64,000 bases of DNA, from positions 309,894,781-309,958,780 of the forward strand of contig NC_059072.1 in assembly GCF_020497125.1 (NCBI RefSeq), given 5' to 3'. Below the pieces are notes generated by a model. It was given only the letters and a program-made list of their open reading frames with translations, was not told the DNA's origin and searched no databases. A program made the translations under genes and the position numbers. Positions 1 through 10,554 of the stretch are shown piece after piece. Position 1 is the stretch's first letter, and the number at the start of each line of letters is the position of its first letter. The DNA is from Mauremys mutica. Taxonomy: Eukaryota > Chordata > Testudines > Geoemydidae.

Positions 1-326
1 AACTGACTAAAAAAGAGCAAACTTGGCTAGTTAATTTCTACAGTTTAAAGTAAGAGAAATGGGGAAAAAATGAAATAAAAATAAATAGTGAAGCGAAAAT
101 TTAATATTTGACACTTCTTTCATTCTGTATTATTAGCTTAGGCCCAGATCCTGCATTGTGGACTGCTGCATCCACATGATGTTACTACTACAGTGATACC
201 CCAGAGACATCTAGGAGAGGTAGTGTGGCCTAGTGCATATAACACAGGATTTTTTTTTTATTAAACATTTTTTGTCAGAAAATGCCAATACATCAAAACA
301 GGAAACATACTGGTTTTTGTCAAAAC
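1..326. other. Unassigned AT-rich DNA
   Basis: No gene or bounded repeat was recognised here. A phrase near 220-240 resembles the start of a tRNA-like or MIR-like SINE head, but it breaks off at a T run and an A-rich segment. Confidence 0.4.
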
Positions 327-515
327 TAGAGAGAGAGAAAAACCACCCCAGAATAACCAATAATAGCCTAGTGGTTAGGCGGGTACTCACATGGTATGTG
401 GGAGACTTGAGTTCAGAGCAGAGACCCTAGATCTCCCACATCCCAGGTGAGTGCCCTGACCGGCAGGCGGTTCGGGGTGGTGATTTCGCTCTCTCTTTCT
501 CTTGAGCTTCTGAGA
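327..515. repeat. Palindromic tRNA-like SINE pair
   Basis: Two arms of about 90 bp face each other. The left arm (327-415) carries a purine-rich GAGAGAGA start, then AGCCTAGTGGTTAGGCGGG, which resembles a tRNA D-arm/A-box, and then ATGTGGGAGACTTGAGTTCA, which resembles the T-arm side. The right arm (about 420-515) is the reverse complement with changes (TCTCCCACATCCCAGGTGAG). This looks like head-to-head tRNA-derived SINE copies or a foldback element. The B box is poor (GAGTTCAGA), so transcription by Pol III is doubtful. Confidence 0.5.
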
Positions 516-567
516 ATGAGGCTGTGTTTGTATGTGCTGTGTGCACTAGCTGGGGTTCTGTTAGACT

Positions 568-1260
568 TTGGTTTGGTTTTGTTACTTGCTGTTTCTTTGG
601 TTTAGGGGTGTTGTTGATTTCTCCGCCCCTTTTCCTTGGCAGGAGATTCTCCATGGGTCCACTTCAGATGGGTTTAGCGTTTTGATCCACAAGCCTGGGG
701 TTCAGTGTGTGCCTGCTGACTCCTGCACTGTAGAGGCGGTGGTGCTGAGTGTAGGTAAGGTTACTGGTGGCTGTACTCATGTAAAATCTGCCTCTTGACT
801 GTGCAAATCTATAGCGATTTTCCTGGCCCAGAAGCAGTTTGTGAACTGTTTGGTAAAGGAAGAATTCTGGGTCAAGGAGTCTTTTGTTCAAGTTTTCCCC
901 TTATTTAATCCTGCTACTAAAGTATTTTTTTCAAATGTGTGGTCCCGTCCCTCCCTCCCCAGCCCCCGTCTTCCTTCACAATGGGGCACTAGTGTCTGGT
1001 CTCTGCCCTTATGGGAAGGTAGTTTCTGCCGTTAGGATGATTCTGTTATGCTGCAAGAACCCAAACATGTGGCATATTATGTCATTCCAGTGCCAGGTTT
1101 ATGTGGCTCTAAATAACCCTGAGCAGCCCTTGAACTTGGTTTTAAAGCACCACATAGCTGGGGTGGATTGTACAGTGTTTGCTGACTCTGGAAAATGGAA
1201 TGTTTCCTGTGTGGTGACCCTGGTCATTTGAGGGGATGCTGCCCATGCACTTCTGATTCA
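568..1260 (+). pseudogene. Tx1-type L1 ORF1 (gag-like, CCHC) remnant
   Basis: Broken reading frames together resemble the ORF1 nucleic-acid-binding protein of Tx1-type L1 elements. Recognisable stretches, in order, are VLSVGKVTGG (about 742-771), FVQVFPLFNPATKVFFSNV (near 885-945), the GKVVSAVRMILLCCKNP stretch (about 1015-1065), QVYVALNNPEQPLNLVLK (about 1095-1148), and the zinc knuckle CFLCGDPGHLRGCC (from about 1201), which fits C-x2-C-x4-H-x4-C. ORF1 of this clade binds RNA in the retrotransposition complex. Several frame changes and stops are needed to read through, so this is a fossil. The N-terminus is not identifiable. Confidence 0.72.
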
Positions 1261-1388
1261 GACAACCCCGGTAAGAATGTGGGACCCCAGATAGTGGGGA
1301 GGGGGCTGGGGCATCAAGGGACATGCAGGAGAGAGAGCCTGCATCTGCACTGCCAGACTCTATCGCCCCCACTCCATTGCCGTATGTG

Positions 1389-1715
1389 TAGGGCCCTACC
1401 AAATTCACGGTCCATTTTGGTAAATTTCATGATCATAGGATTTTAAAAAACTTAAATTTCCTGGTTTTCAATATTTAAACCTGAAATTTCACAGTGTTGT
1501 AACTGTGGGGGTCCCAACCCAAAAAAGGGTTGTGGGGGGGGGAGGGGGGGTTGCAAGGCTATTGTAGGGGGGTTGCAATATTGCCACCCTTACCTCGGGG
1601 CTGCTGCTGGCGGTGGCACTGCCTTCACAGATGGTCTCCCAGCCAGCAGCTACAGAGCTTCCTATGGCCGGGAGATGTTCACTGAGGTGGGTCTGACCTG
1701 GCCCCTGGAGCAACC
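1389..1715 (+). mobile_element. Truncated hAT-type MITE (TAGGGCCCTACC family)
   Basis: The left end TAGGGCCCTACCAAATTCAC and the following 300 bp match the left part of the complete copy at 20109-21084. The right terminal repeat is absent: similarity stops near 1715, just before the L1 RT sequence begins. No second copy of the flanking 8 bp is seen. It lies exactly where the L1 endonuclease should be, so insertion followed by deletion is likely. Confidence 0.75.
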
Positions 1716-1734
1716 CCTGTGACTTACAGAATTG

Positions 1735-2505
1735 GAGACCTATTTCCCTTCTTTGCTCTGATTATAAGATTTTTATCCAGCATCTTACCTTAGCCAAGTG
1801 GCTGAAGGACTGTCTGGACGCTCTCATACACCCTGATCAAACATATTGTATTCCTAACCATGTATTTTTGATAGTTTGTTTTTAATTCATGATGTTTTTA
1901 CTGTTAGCAAACTTTGTAATTGGGATGTGGGGCTTGTTTCAATGGACCAGCGGAAGGCCTTTGATAATGTTAACCATAGTTATCTTTTTAAAATGTTAGA
2001 CGCTTTTGGGATTAGGCCAGTGTTCTCTTATACTTCTTCACTGTACATAATGTTTGGTTTCATAGAGATTAACGGGGGTTTTAGCTGCTGCTTCCCAGTT
2101 CTCAGAGGCATTTGTCGGGGTGTCCTCGGTCTGGGATGCTGTATGCTGTTAGTTTGGAGCCATTCCTTCATGTCCCTCAAAGCCTTTCTGTGTAAGAGGT
2201 GCTGGATGCTTTCCCGGTTCACCTGTCAGCCTATGCTGATGATATCTCAGTTTTTATCACATCTGACAATGACATGAAGGCACTTGGTGCTTGTTTACAA
2301 GGGTATGAACATCTTCTGCCTGCATTAACTGGGCTAGGAGCAATTCGATCTTACTGGGCTCTGGGCAGTGTAGTGGTCCCCCTTTGTTGTCCCAATTATT
2401 GCAATGGGATTAAGGTATTGGGGGTCTTTTTTGGATCTGGACAATATATATATTAAGGAACTGGGGAGGGGCTGAGGAGAAGGTGCAAGGCCGCCTACAG
2501 AAACA
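1735..2505 (+). pseudogene. Tx1-type L1 ORF2 reverse transcriptase remnant
   Basis: RT signatures of the L1/Tx1 clade appear in order. These are a DYKIFIQHL-like stretch (about 1750), LIHPDQTYCIPNHVFF (about 1825-1870), LVSMDQRKAFDNVNHSYLF (about 1930-1990), a frame-shifted segment corresponding to the GVRQGCPLSGMLY region (about 2105-2150), AYADDISVFI (about 2230-2260, with both catalytic Asp codons kept) and IKVLGVFFG (about 2408-2435), followed by NWGGAEEKVQGRL in a shifted frame. The protein would have copied L1 RNA at nicked target DNA. At least three frame changes break it, and the upstream endonuclease is lost. Confidence 0.75.
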
Positions 2506-3424
2506 AGGTGGCACAGAAACAAAGCAGAAGTAAAAAGTTTAATCAATTTTTTTGAAAATTGTGAGAGAATAATTATCCTAAAATGTTTAAAATTAAACCT
2601 CAATTAAGCGCCAAGAAATTTTATAAAACCTCTGCAAAATGGTGCCCCTATCCATGATGCTTGTTGTATGATCACATTTCTAACAAGCCCAATGATTAAA
2701 TACATTGTTCCTCTTCCCTAGTACCGTAGATGGGCTAGTTGCACAGAGTGTAACAACTGCCCGGTACAGCCCTGCAAATGGTCTAGTTTAGGTGTCATGC
2801 AATCTTCCCTGACCAAGTCCTTGGCGCTCACTAAACATCAGAGCTGTCAGCAACCAGGGCGCTTCATTGTGCTGTTTGCCAGGGAGTCCTTCTAGTCTCA
2901 AAAAAACTAAAATCAACTCCCCTAAAAAAAACCCTCTCTGTAGAATACAATAATACAAAAAGGATGGAGCAAGACTCAAGTATTTGTTTAAACACTAACA
3001 ATCACTCATGTCTGCATTAATACAGATAGAATCAGGTCTGAGTGGACGTTTTTATGCTGACCACCTACTAATCACCTGGGAGAATAGAAGGCACTCCCTT
3101 TCCCTTCGGAGACACGGTCCTCTATGTAATTGATGATTATGTTAAAATTTGAAACCACTGTTCCTGTTCAGAAACTGAGCTGGGTCTTAAATTATATTTT
3201 GAAGAAATGGAACAAAATTTCTCTAAGGGTTCAATTAGGTCAGAAATACCACAAGGATATTTTTCTTGTAACAGTCTTATACATTTAAGTCACCTAGCCA
3301 TTTGCAATCAGAGCAGGCAGGCAAGAGGGACAGCAACAATATATATTTGCATCACGTCCATGCCCACGAATATAAATAAGCACCCAAAGATCGTTGCAGA
3401 AGGTTCCCTCTGCTAAAACCTTTT
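2506..3424. other. Unassigned segment inside the L1 remnant
   Basis: It sits between the RT and the post-RT region of the L1 but is about twice the length expected for the linker. I recognised no motif or clear terminal repeats. It may be an unidentified insertion plus decayed ORF2. Confidence 0.4.
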
Positions 3425-3990
3425 TTTTTTTTTCCAAAGTTACCACTTCTTGTGCCCTGCTTTGATGTTGCTGCAATTAGATGGAGGAGGCCAGGGGCTC
3501 ATTGATTTAATCAGTAAGGTGGCAACCTTTCACCTCTGGTCTGTTCAGCGATTGCTGTACTCTGAGTCCTCCTCACCTGGACGTCCCTTGCCTTCGCTCT
3601 TCTTTTTGCTGGGGGGAGGGGCTTTGACTCTCACCTATTTTTGTTGGCACCTGGTTGATTACAGAGCCTAGATTTGCCTCCATTCTATAATGGTCCTTTT
3701 AACAACTGGTGACTTTTGTGTAGTGTGTGGCCTGACCAGGTGTTTACCAGTTTATGGCTCTTGGAAGAGCCCCTGTTTTTTAACCCAGTTTTCCCCCACC
3801 AAAGCTTTCTTCTCCAGGAGCCTGTTTTCTGCCTTTACTGAGGCTGGGTTGACCAAGCCGCCCCAGTTGATTGTTCCTAGTCGGTCAAGCTGGAAGTTGG
3901 TGACATCGCTTGCTGCTCACACTAAAATCTGGTCTCTACATTTCCTAGCTAAGGTCCTCGCTGAATTCCAGGTGGCACACACTAAGCAGA
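3425..3990 (+). pseudogene. Tx1-type L1 ORF2 post-RT region remnant
   Basis: The frame around 3450-3600 reads LLQLDGGGQGLIDLISKVAT followed by FHLWSVQRLLY, which corresponds to the EGGQGLVDL...RLQ.VQRLL region conserved after the RT in Tx1-type ORF2. The next open frame (3690-3980) contains LTRCLPVYGSWKSPCFLTQ and SRSSWKLVTSLAAHTKI, similar to the poorly conserved stretch that follows. Frame changes separate the pieces. Confidence 0.6.
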
Positions 3991-4326
3991 CTCCTCAATA
4001 TTTGCATGGATTGTACTTCCATGGTGGTGGTGTGGGGGGGTGTTCCCTTCCCTAGTTGTCTCCCCTTCCCTGGATAAGATCCTGGTGGAAGCAGGCAGAT
4101 TGTTGCCATAGAAGGGTTTGGTGAATGTTCCTTTTGAAACCATGACCAAAAAGCAGCTCTGTGGTCTGTGTGGCATTAAGCTACCCTCTCTGATCTGCCT
4201 GATACAGCCTGGAGGATGTGTCTGTCTCTGGGTGAGTTTGTTGCTGGCTTGGAGGCTATAGTACAATCCTCCTCTTCCTAAGCGCTCTGGTGACTTACAG
4301 TGGAGGGTCCTGCCTAGCATCCTAAC

Positions 4327-4609
4327 CACAAGCACCAACTTTCATTTTTTCAGGTGGGTGCTCCACCCTGAAGCCCCTCCCCCACCCTGTCCCTTCCCCC
4401 AAGGCGCCACCCTTGCACCGCCTCTTCCTGCTCCCTCCCTGAGCCCCCACCCTTGCTCCTCCTCTTCCCACCCCACCCGCTTCCCCCCCAGCGCCTTCTA
4501 TCCACCGCCAAAACAGCTGATTGGCAGGTGGCTAGTGAGTGCTGAGCACCCACTGTTTTTTTCCCACGGGTGTTCCAGCCCCAGAGCACCCATAGAGTTG
4601 GCACCTATG
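4327..4609. mobile_element. hAT-type MITE inserted in L1 ORF2
   Basis: Imperfect terminal inverted repeats are CACAAGCACCAACTTTC and, read inward from the other end, CATAGGTGCCAACTCTATG. Flanks are ATCCTAAC (4319-4326) and ATCCTAGC (4610-4617), a 7/8 match, as expected for an 8-bp hAT duplication. The interior is C-rich. A shorter relative with a perfect TSD lies at 20794-20965 in the opposite orientation. Confidence 0.8.
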
Positions 4610-5075
4610 ATCCTAGCAACCAATCGTTTTTTGCACCGTATTGCCCCTGAGGTATCTGTGCAGTACCCCTTCTGCTCAGCTTCAGACACAGTGTTTCAGT
4701 TTTTCCTACATAACCCGTTTGATTCCTCTCTGGTTTTTTGCAGCAGCTTTTCAGCAGTTTGGGACTGTTTTGTCCCAAGCCCCTGTTTGTTCTCGGAGCG
4801 AGATACAGCGCTCACATTCAACTGGTTTCCTGCCAGACTACTGTTTTGCTGATCAGGCAAAACTAGCGATTTTGAAATCTCACCAGAACAGAGTGGCCGG
4901 GGTAGAGCAGTGTGACGTGCTCGGACTGTTCCATGCACTGATCATGGCCCAGCTACAGATTGATTACACTTTTTATAAATTGACTTGCAACCTGGATGCT
5001 TGTCAGTTGACTTGGTATGTTAACAATACTTTGTGTGAACTTGGTCATGATGATACTTTAGTGATCCATGTTTAA
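4610..5075 (+). pseudogene. Tx1-type L1 ORF2 C-terminus remnant
   Basis: The frame after the MITE reads ATNRFLHRIAPEVSVQYPFC, which fits the C-terminal cysteine-containing segment of Tx1-type ORF2 (ATN.F...P.CPFC). Further down are DYCFADQAKLAILKSHQNRV, LIMAQLQIDYTFYKLTCNLD and LCELGHDDTLVIHV, ending in a stop at 5073-5075. These match the conserved GQAKLAIW...ARL..E..YYKL...LC.VGEDG end of the clade. A T-rich 3' untranslated stretch follows to about 5175. One frame change occurs near 4740-4800. Confidence 0.72.
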
Positions 5076-5599
5076 TGTTCACTTAAGACGAGTTTTGATT
5101 ATTTTATTCATATCTTTTTGTGTGTATATTGTAATTCCATAACATTTTAAATAGTTTTTTTAAGTGATTGCATGTGAATAAAGTAGGGCTGTCAATTAAT
5201 TGCAGTTAACACACGTGATTAACTAAAAAATATTAGTCTCACTTAAAAAAATTAATCAGGATTAATCGCACTGTTAAACAATAGAATACCAATTGAAATT
5301 TATTATATATTTTTTGGATTTTTTCTACATTTTCAAATACATTGATTTCAATTACAGCACAGAATACAAAGTTTACAGTACTCACTTTATATTCTTTTTA
5401 TTAAAAAAATTTGCACTGTAAAAATGATAAACAAAAGAAATAGTATTTTTCAATTCACCTCATACAAGTACTGTAGTGTAATCTCTTTATCATTAAAGTG
5501 CAACTTACAAATGTAGTTTTTTTTGTTACATAACTGTACTCAAAAACAAAGCAAAGTAAAACTTTAGAGACTACAAGTCCACTCCGTCCCAATTCTTGT

Positions 5600-5830
5600 C
5601 CAGCCAATTGCTAAAAGAAACAAATTTGTTTACATTTGCAGGAGATAATGCTGCCCACTTCTTAATACAATGTCACATAAAAGTGAGAACAGGCGTTCGC
5701 TAGGCACTGTTGTAGCTGGCGTCACAAGATATTTACATGCCAGATGCACTAAAGATTCATATGCCTCTTCATGATTCGGCCATTGTTCCAGAGGACATGC
5801 TTCCATGCTGATGATGCTTGTTAAAAAAAT
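5600..5830 (-). pseudogene. hAT transposase hATC-end fragment in left arm
   Basis: Read on the minus strand, the left arm codes for decayed segments such as YESLVHLACKYLVTPATTVP followed by SERLFSL, the hATC dimerisation signature of ZBED/hAT transposases. This end is missing or decayed on the plus side, so the element carries two inverted copies of the transposase 3' end. Stops and frame changes make it non-coding today. Confidence 0.65.
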
Positions 5831-5848
5831 AATGCGTTAATTAAATTT

Positions 5849-6277
5849 GTGACTGATCTCTTTGGGGGAGAATTGTGTGTCTTCTGCTCTGTTTTACCCG
5901 CATTCTGCCATATATTTCCTGTTATAGCAGTCTTGGATGATGACACAGCACATGTTGTTCATTTTAAGAACACTTTCACTGCATATCTGACAAAATCAAA
6001 AGAAGATACCAATGTGAAATTTTTAAGAATAGCTACAGCACTTGACCCAAGGTTTAAGAATTTGAAGTGCCTTCCAAAATCTGAGTGGGATGAGGTGTGG
6101 AGCATGCTTTCAGAAGTCTTAAAAGAGCAACAGTCCGATGCAGAAACTACAGAACCCAAACCACCAAAACAGAAAATCAGTCTTCTGCTGGTGGCATCTG
6201 ACTCAGATGAAAATGAACATGTGTTAGTCCACACTGCTTTGGATTGTTATCGAGCAGAACCTGAATGGGGTAGTTGA
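5849..6277 (+). pseudogene. hAT (ZBED-type) transposase fragment
   Basis: An open frame of 142 codons. Its middle and end read FTAYLTKSKEDTNVKFLRIA, ATALDPRFKNLKCLPKSEWD and then a LLVASDSDENEH...ALDCYRAEP stretch. ATALDPRFK is the conserved block of ZBED-type hAT transposases ahead of the hATC domain. The N-terminal BED zinc finger and the first catalytic part are missing. The frame runs into stops at about 6275, where the right arm lacks a short segment still present, inverted, in the left arm. The first 30 or so codons do not look like family protein. It is not a host gene because it is flanked by the element's arms and TSD. Confidence 0.78.
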
Positions 6278-6962
6278 ATCATCAAGGGACATATGAATCT
6301 TTAGCGCATCTGGCATGTAAATATCTTGCGATGCCATCTATATCTTGTAATGCCGTCTACAACAGTGCCATGCAAATGCCTGTTCTCACTTTCAGGTGAC
6401 ACTGTAAACAAGAAGCAGGCAGCATTATCTCCTGCAAATGTAAACAAACTTGTCTGTCTGAGTGACTGGCTGAACAAGAAGTAGGACTGATTGGACTTGT
6501 AGGCTCTAAAGTTTTACATTGTTTTATTTTTGAATGCAGGGTTTTTTTAAACATAATTCTACATTCGTAAATTCAACTTTCATGATTAAGAGATTGTACT
6601 ATAGTACTCGTATTAGGTGAATTGAAAAATACTATTTCTTTTGTTTTTTTACAGTGCAAATATTTGTAATAAAAATAAAGTGAGCACTGTACACTTTGTA
6701 TTCTGTGTTGTAATTGAAATCAATATATTTGAAAATATAGAAAACATCCAAACAATTTAAATAAATGGTATTCTATTATTAACAGCGTGATTAATCGCAA
6801 TTAATTTTTAAAATCACTTGGCAGCACTAGAATAAAGGTATTTTTCACTTCAACTCTCTCTCGTTTTTTCAGAATTTTTTTTTAAAAGGTCTCAATTTTG
6901 TTCTAAACAACAACACATTTTAAAACCTCACCATTTTTCACAAAACGGAATTCTTGTTTTCA

Positions 6963-7168
6963 GACCAGCCAGACATTAGACTGGAACTCAGAAGATGTGG
7001 GTTCTTTTCCCAGCTCTGCCACTAGTCTGCTGGGTGACCTTGGGCAAGTCACTTCACCTCTCTGTTTTCCCCCATCTGTAAATTGAGGATAATGATACTG
7101 TCCGCCTTTGTAAAGCACTGTGAGATCCAGGGATGAAAAGAGCTGTAGAACAGCTAGGTATTATTATT
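6963..7168 (+). repeat. MIR-like CORE-SINE
   Basis: Contains the characteristic order GGGTTC..TTCCCAGCTCTGCCAC, GGTGACCTTGGGCAAGTCAC, CCCCATCTGTAAATTGAGGA and TAAAGCACTGTGAGATCC, ending in TATTATTATT. This is the tRNA-like head remnant, core and tail of an amniote MIR/CORE-SINE. Confidence 0.85.
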
Positions 7169-7984
7169 TTTACTGGGCTTCCTGCAGCCACAGCAGGGCG
7201 CACATGCAGATCATAATGCAAGATTGGGATGATAGCTAGGGAAAGCTGTACTTATGTGGGGCTTGATCCTGTTAGATGCTGAGCATCCTGACCTCCAATC
7301 TGACTACACTGGAAATTGATGGTGCTCAGCACATTTCCAGACTGGACCCCAACACAGAGTAACTCTATTGGAGTCATTACCACTAGGGACACAAGTGACC
7401 TTTTTGGGGGCCACAAGGACCTCGTGGTCCTTTTCCCCCAGTGCCTCTCAAGGGCAGGCCCATGATAACTTGTCAGCTGCACTGACAGAACTGAAAGTCA
7501 ACAAAGTTCCCTCCAATTTACCTCAGTGCAGCTGGAAGTGGAATTTGGCCTTTTATATTTTCTAATCTGTTAACGTCCCTGTAATCCCACAACTAACTAC
7601 ATGGCATATGTGCAAATGCACAGCCCCTAGCCATAACTGGTGATAAACCCAAACTTGGGAGGCGCTCAGACGCAATGGTGCGGGGAGCCATATAAGCACC
7701 TAGATAGGTACATGGTACCTATACAGGAAGTCTACCTTAAAGTAATAGCAACCTCTACATCGTCCAGCATTATAATCTGGAATGGGTGACCTGGGTCAAA
7801 CTATATTCCTCGAGTCCATTTTTAATGAGCAAGGCTCTTGCCTTGTCAGTAATTCCATGGCAGTCCTGTAATCAGCGTGGTTGTTTTAAAAGGCTGCCAG
7901 TGACAAATAAACCGCATGTATGTGCTTTGCCATATGCTTATCTCCCATAGACTATAAGCCTGTTGACACATACAGTGCTGCAGG
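7169..7984. other. Unassigned DNA
   Basis: No gene, bounded repeat or RNA gene was recognised. Short open frames on both strands show no family motif. Confidence 0.4.
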
Positions 7985-8285
7985 TTTTGTCTACACTAGC
8001 ACTTTTGTTGGCAAAACTTTTGTTGTCCAGGAGTATGGAAAAAATGCACCCCCTGACTGACAAAATTTCACCGACAAACATACCGATGTGCACAGTGCTA
8101 TGTCGGTGGGAGAGCATCTCCCACCAACATAGCTACCACCGCTTGTTGGGAGGGGTGTAATTATGCTGGGGAGAGAGCGCTCTCCTACCAGCATAGAGTG
8201 GCTACTCAGGAGATCTGACAGCGGCGCAGCTGCGGCAGTATAACTGTGTCACTGCATGGTCCGTAACGTTGACACAGCCATAGCC
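7985..8285. mobile_element. MITE with GTCTACACT termini
   Basis: The left end TTTTGTCTACACTAGCAC and right end GTTGACACAGCCATAGCC (a decayed GTGTAGACATAGCC) form the terminal inverted repeat. The interior has several self-complementary stretches, such as GGTGGGAGAGCATCTCCCACC and GGGAGAGAGCGCTCTCCTACC. It belongs to the group of small elements in this window whose ends share GTCTACACT. Confidence 0.7.
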
Positions 8286-8674
8286 TATGTCGTGCAGCAT
8301 CAAATGTTCAGAGGATGAGCTAATTAAAAGACCGGCCACAGCCACCATAAAAAAATGTGATGTTGTAAAACAGGCATAAAAAACACCCTATGACATAACC
8401 ATAAGTGAATCATTGAAAAGAAACATTCAGAGTCCCCAGGTGATGAGATGCAAATGATCTTTTTCCTGTCATCAAATGTTATTTACTCTAATGTGCAAAC
8501 AATGAACAGAAGCTTTTAGCTGAATGGAGTGATTCACACTTTAAAGAGTTTTCCAACCTCACTGAGTAAAAGTCCTTACATAAAGTGCAATTCAGAGCAT
8601 TAGCAGTTATACTTTTTAACACCTGAGGCACCTTTCATTAGGCTGGAAACCTAGGATCTTTCCCTTTATTGAAT

Positions 8675-8770
8675 CCCCTGAAGAAGAGCGCTGTGTAGCT
8701 TGAAAGCTTGTCTCTCTCTCACCAACAGAAGTTGGTCCAATAAAAGATATTTCCTCACCGACCTTGTTTC
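8675..8770 (+). repeat. Penelope-like repeat with hammerhead-like core
   Basis: Contains CTGAAGAAGAGCGCTGTGTA followed by GCTTGAAAGCTTGTC, then AGAAGTTGGTCCAATAAAAG. The CTGAAGA...GAAA order with a short intervening stem (GAGC/GCTT) matches the layout of the hammerhead ribozyme core (CUGANGA, stem II, GAAA) found in Penelope-like retroelements. A decayed copy of the same repeat lies inverted at 62135-62205. Stem III does not pair here, so it is probably inactive. Confidence 0.6.
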
Positions 8771-10550
8771 ATTAAAGTAAGGCACTTGTCTCCTTAACAC
8801 ACACTATCAGTCTGGTCATTTACAGCAGATTATATGCACCAGCAGATTCACCCTGAATGTGATTTAAAGCATATTCAAATGAGCCTGGCTATACCAATAA
8901 ATAGAACGTATCAGCCTAGCTGGTAATTATTTCCAAGGCAGGATGGAAAATTTTTCACATTAATCATGACTATTAAGTGCTTGAAGAATAGCTGCTCAAT
9001 ATGGTCTCCTGTAATTAGCACCAATGTATGTGAATGAGAATCATGTATGCCAACAGTCACCCTATTACTTTACAAATAAAGCCATTAAAAACCAACTCAG
9101 AGGGAGGCAATTTTGCTTATCTGGCATGTAGTTTAGAAATTATAGTGAGGAGGCTGAAAACAATAATAATGAGGAATGTGATCTGTTGTGTTACCGCTCT
9201 GAAGGTCACTCAAAGACAGCTAGTTCATGTGGCGTTACCAGTAGCGTATGTTTACATTCTGCTCCAGACTCAACAATATCAAGGCTATCATGTTTTGGAT
9301 GATGTTTTAATGGGTGCAAGGAAGTTTTTAATTTGTCTGTAGCAGTCCCATAAAACTATGAGAAGAGCTATGTGACTTCTAGTCCTCTTTGTTATGTCAT
9401 TGCACCTTCACTGGGGCCAGAATTTCACCCTTAGTTTCTAGGCAATTGCAGTAATTTGTACCGGAAGCTAGTTTTAAAAACGAGCTGTGTTGTTAAGTAC
9501 AAAGCCTCGATATTCTGTGTCTGATAAATCACAGCTAAGGCCTTGCACGCTTTGGATGTAATCGAATAATAATGTGTGCCACCCACTGAAATACTAACAG
9601 CTACTTTCTTCAACTCTCCAGATTTTCTTTCCATGGCATACCTCAGGGGAACTAATGAGATCACCACGCAAAGTAGTTTGGCTGCAGGGATCACATTCCT
9701 TGCCCAGACAAAAATCACACCAGCGAATTTACAGGGCAATGTTCCAACACGTACCATGTCATGCAATGCTGCCACAGGCTTCAGAATTGGTACAACTTTG
9801 GCATAGTATCACTATGGCAGATCTCCAGGGCTGGCCTCTGAGAGTGGTCTGGATAGATAGAGAAAAAGGAAAGGGGGGGAGGGGGAATAGGAAACAGACC
9901 CAAAGGAAGCAGGCAACATCTGTATTACGCGAACAGGAAATGTTTAGGTAACCAGGTTAATTAAGACGGCTTCACAACACACTTTTGAGGCAGGTGAGGA
10001 ATAGTAGCCCCAAACAGGAAAGGCTTATGCTGATGGGATGGACAGAATACTTTTTTACAGGTGGGTTGTGGGCCTGCTGTGGAAAAAGCTGGGTTTTTCC
10101 CCCAAAATGTACTATTTTAGGCACTAATTGAAGATTCATTCTGGCATGTAAAATGAAATTTTAAAATGTTTGGTGTAGCTGTTTAACATTTTAAAATGTT
10201 GTAGGCCTATCTGAAAGATTAGTGGTGAGCTGAAACTGGAGGAAATGAAGACAGAAGACAAGCTTTTATTTCAGATGGCTGGCTTGAAAAAAAACCTCTT
10301 TCAGTTCTGGAAACTGTGCTTAATAGTATTTCTTCATTATTGCCATGGGAACAACCAATGGTAGATAAAGAATGTTAATAGATACACAGAATGATAAAGT
10401 GTGTTAATCCCTTGGACATATTCTAATTTAGGTAATTGCTTTCTGCCCATCTGAATTCCTCGTACAGTTCTAATTGGATACAGTGTATTTCCCTAAAGTG
10501 TGGTGGTGTGTTTTATTGTGTGCCTGGTAGCTACATGCTGGGTTCCTTTT
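8771..10550. other. Unassigned DNA
   Basis: No recognisable repeat boundary or gene. The stretch 9431-9806 stays open on both strands for 75-115 codons, but neither translation shows a known motif, so I do not call a gene. Confidence 0.4.
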
Positions 10551-10554
10551 CAGG

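Larger units (their letters stand above)
568..5175 (+). mobile_element. Decayed Tx1-clade L1 LINE, multiply interrupted
   Basis: Four coding remnants in the right order match a Tx1-type L1: ORF1 with a CCHC knuckle (568-1260), ORF2 RT (1735-2505), an ORF2 region after the RT (3425-3990) and the ORF2 C-terminus ending at a stop near 5075. The endonuclease domain is missing between ORF1 and RT, where a truncated hAT MITE lies. A second hAT MITE (4327-4609) with a near-perfect TSD splits the C-terminal region. About 900 bp at 2506-3424 is longer than the linker expected there and is unassigned. The element ends before the TSD at 5176. Assignment rests on recognised protein motifs; many frameshifts show it is dead. 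Confidence 0.75.
5184..6829 (+). mobile_element. Foldback hAT transposon with 8-bp TSD
   Basis: Ends are TAGGGCTGTCAATTAATTGC on the left and, inward from the right, TAGTGCTGCCAAGTGATT, followed by a shared ATTAATCGC-type region. The flanks GAATAAAG (5176-5183) and GAATAAAG (6830-6837) are identical 8-bp TSDs. The left arm (5184 to about 5830) is the reverse complement of the right arm (about 6280-6829), and both derive from the 3' end of a ZBED-type hAT element. A transposase fragment sits between them. The element lacks its own 5' half, yet the perfect TSD shows it moved as one unit. Confidence 0.88.
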
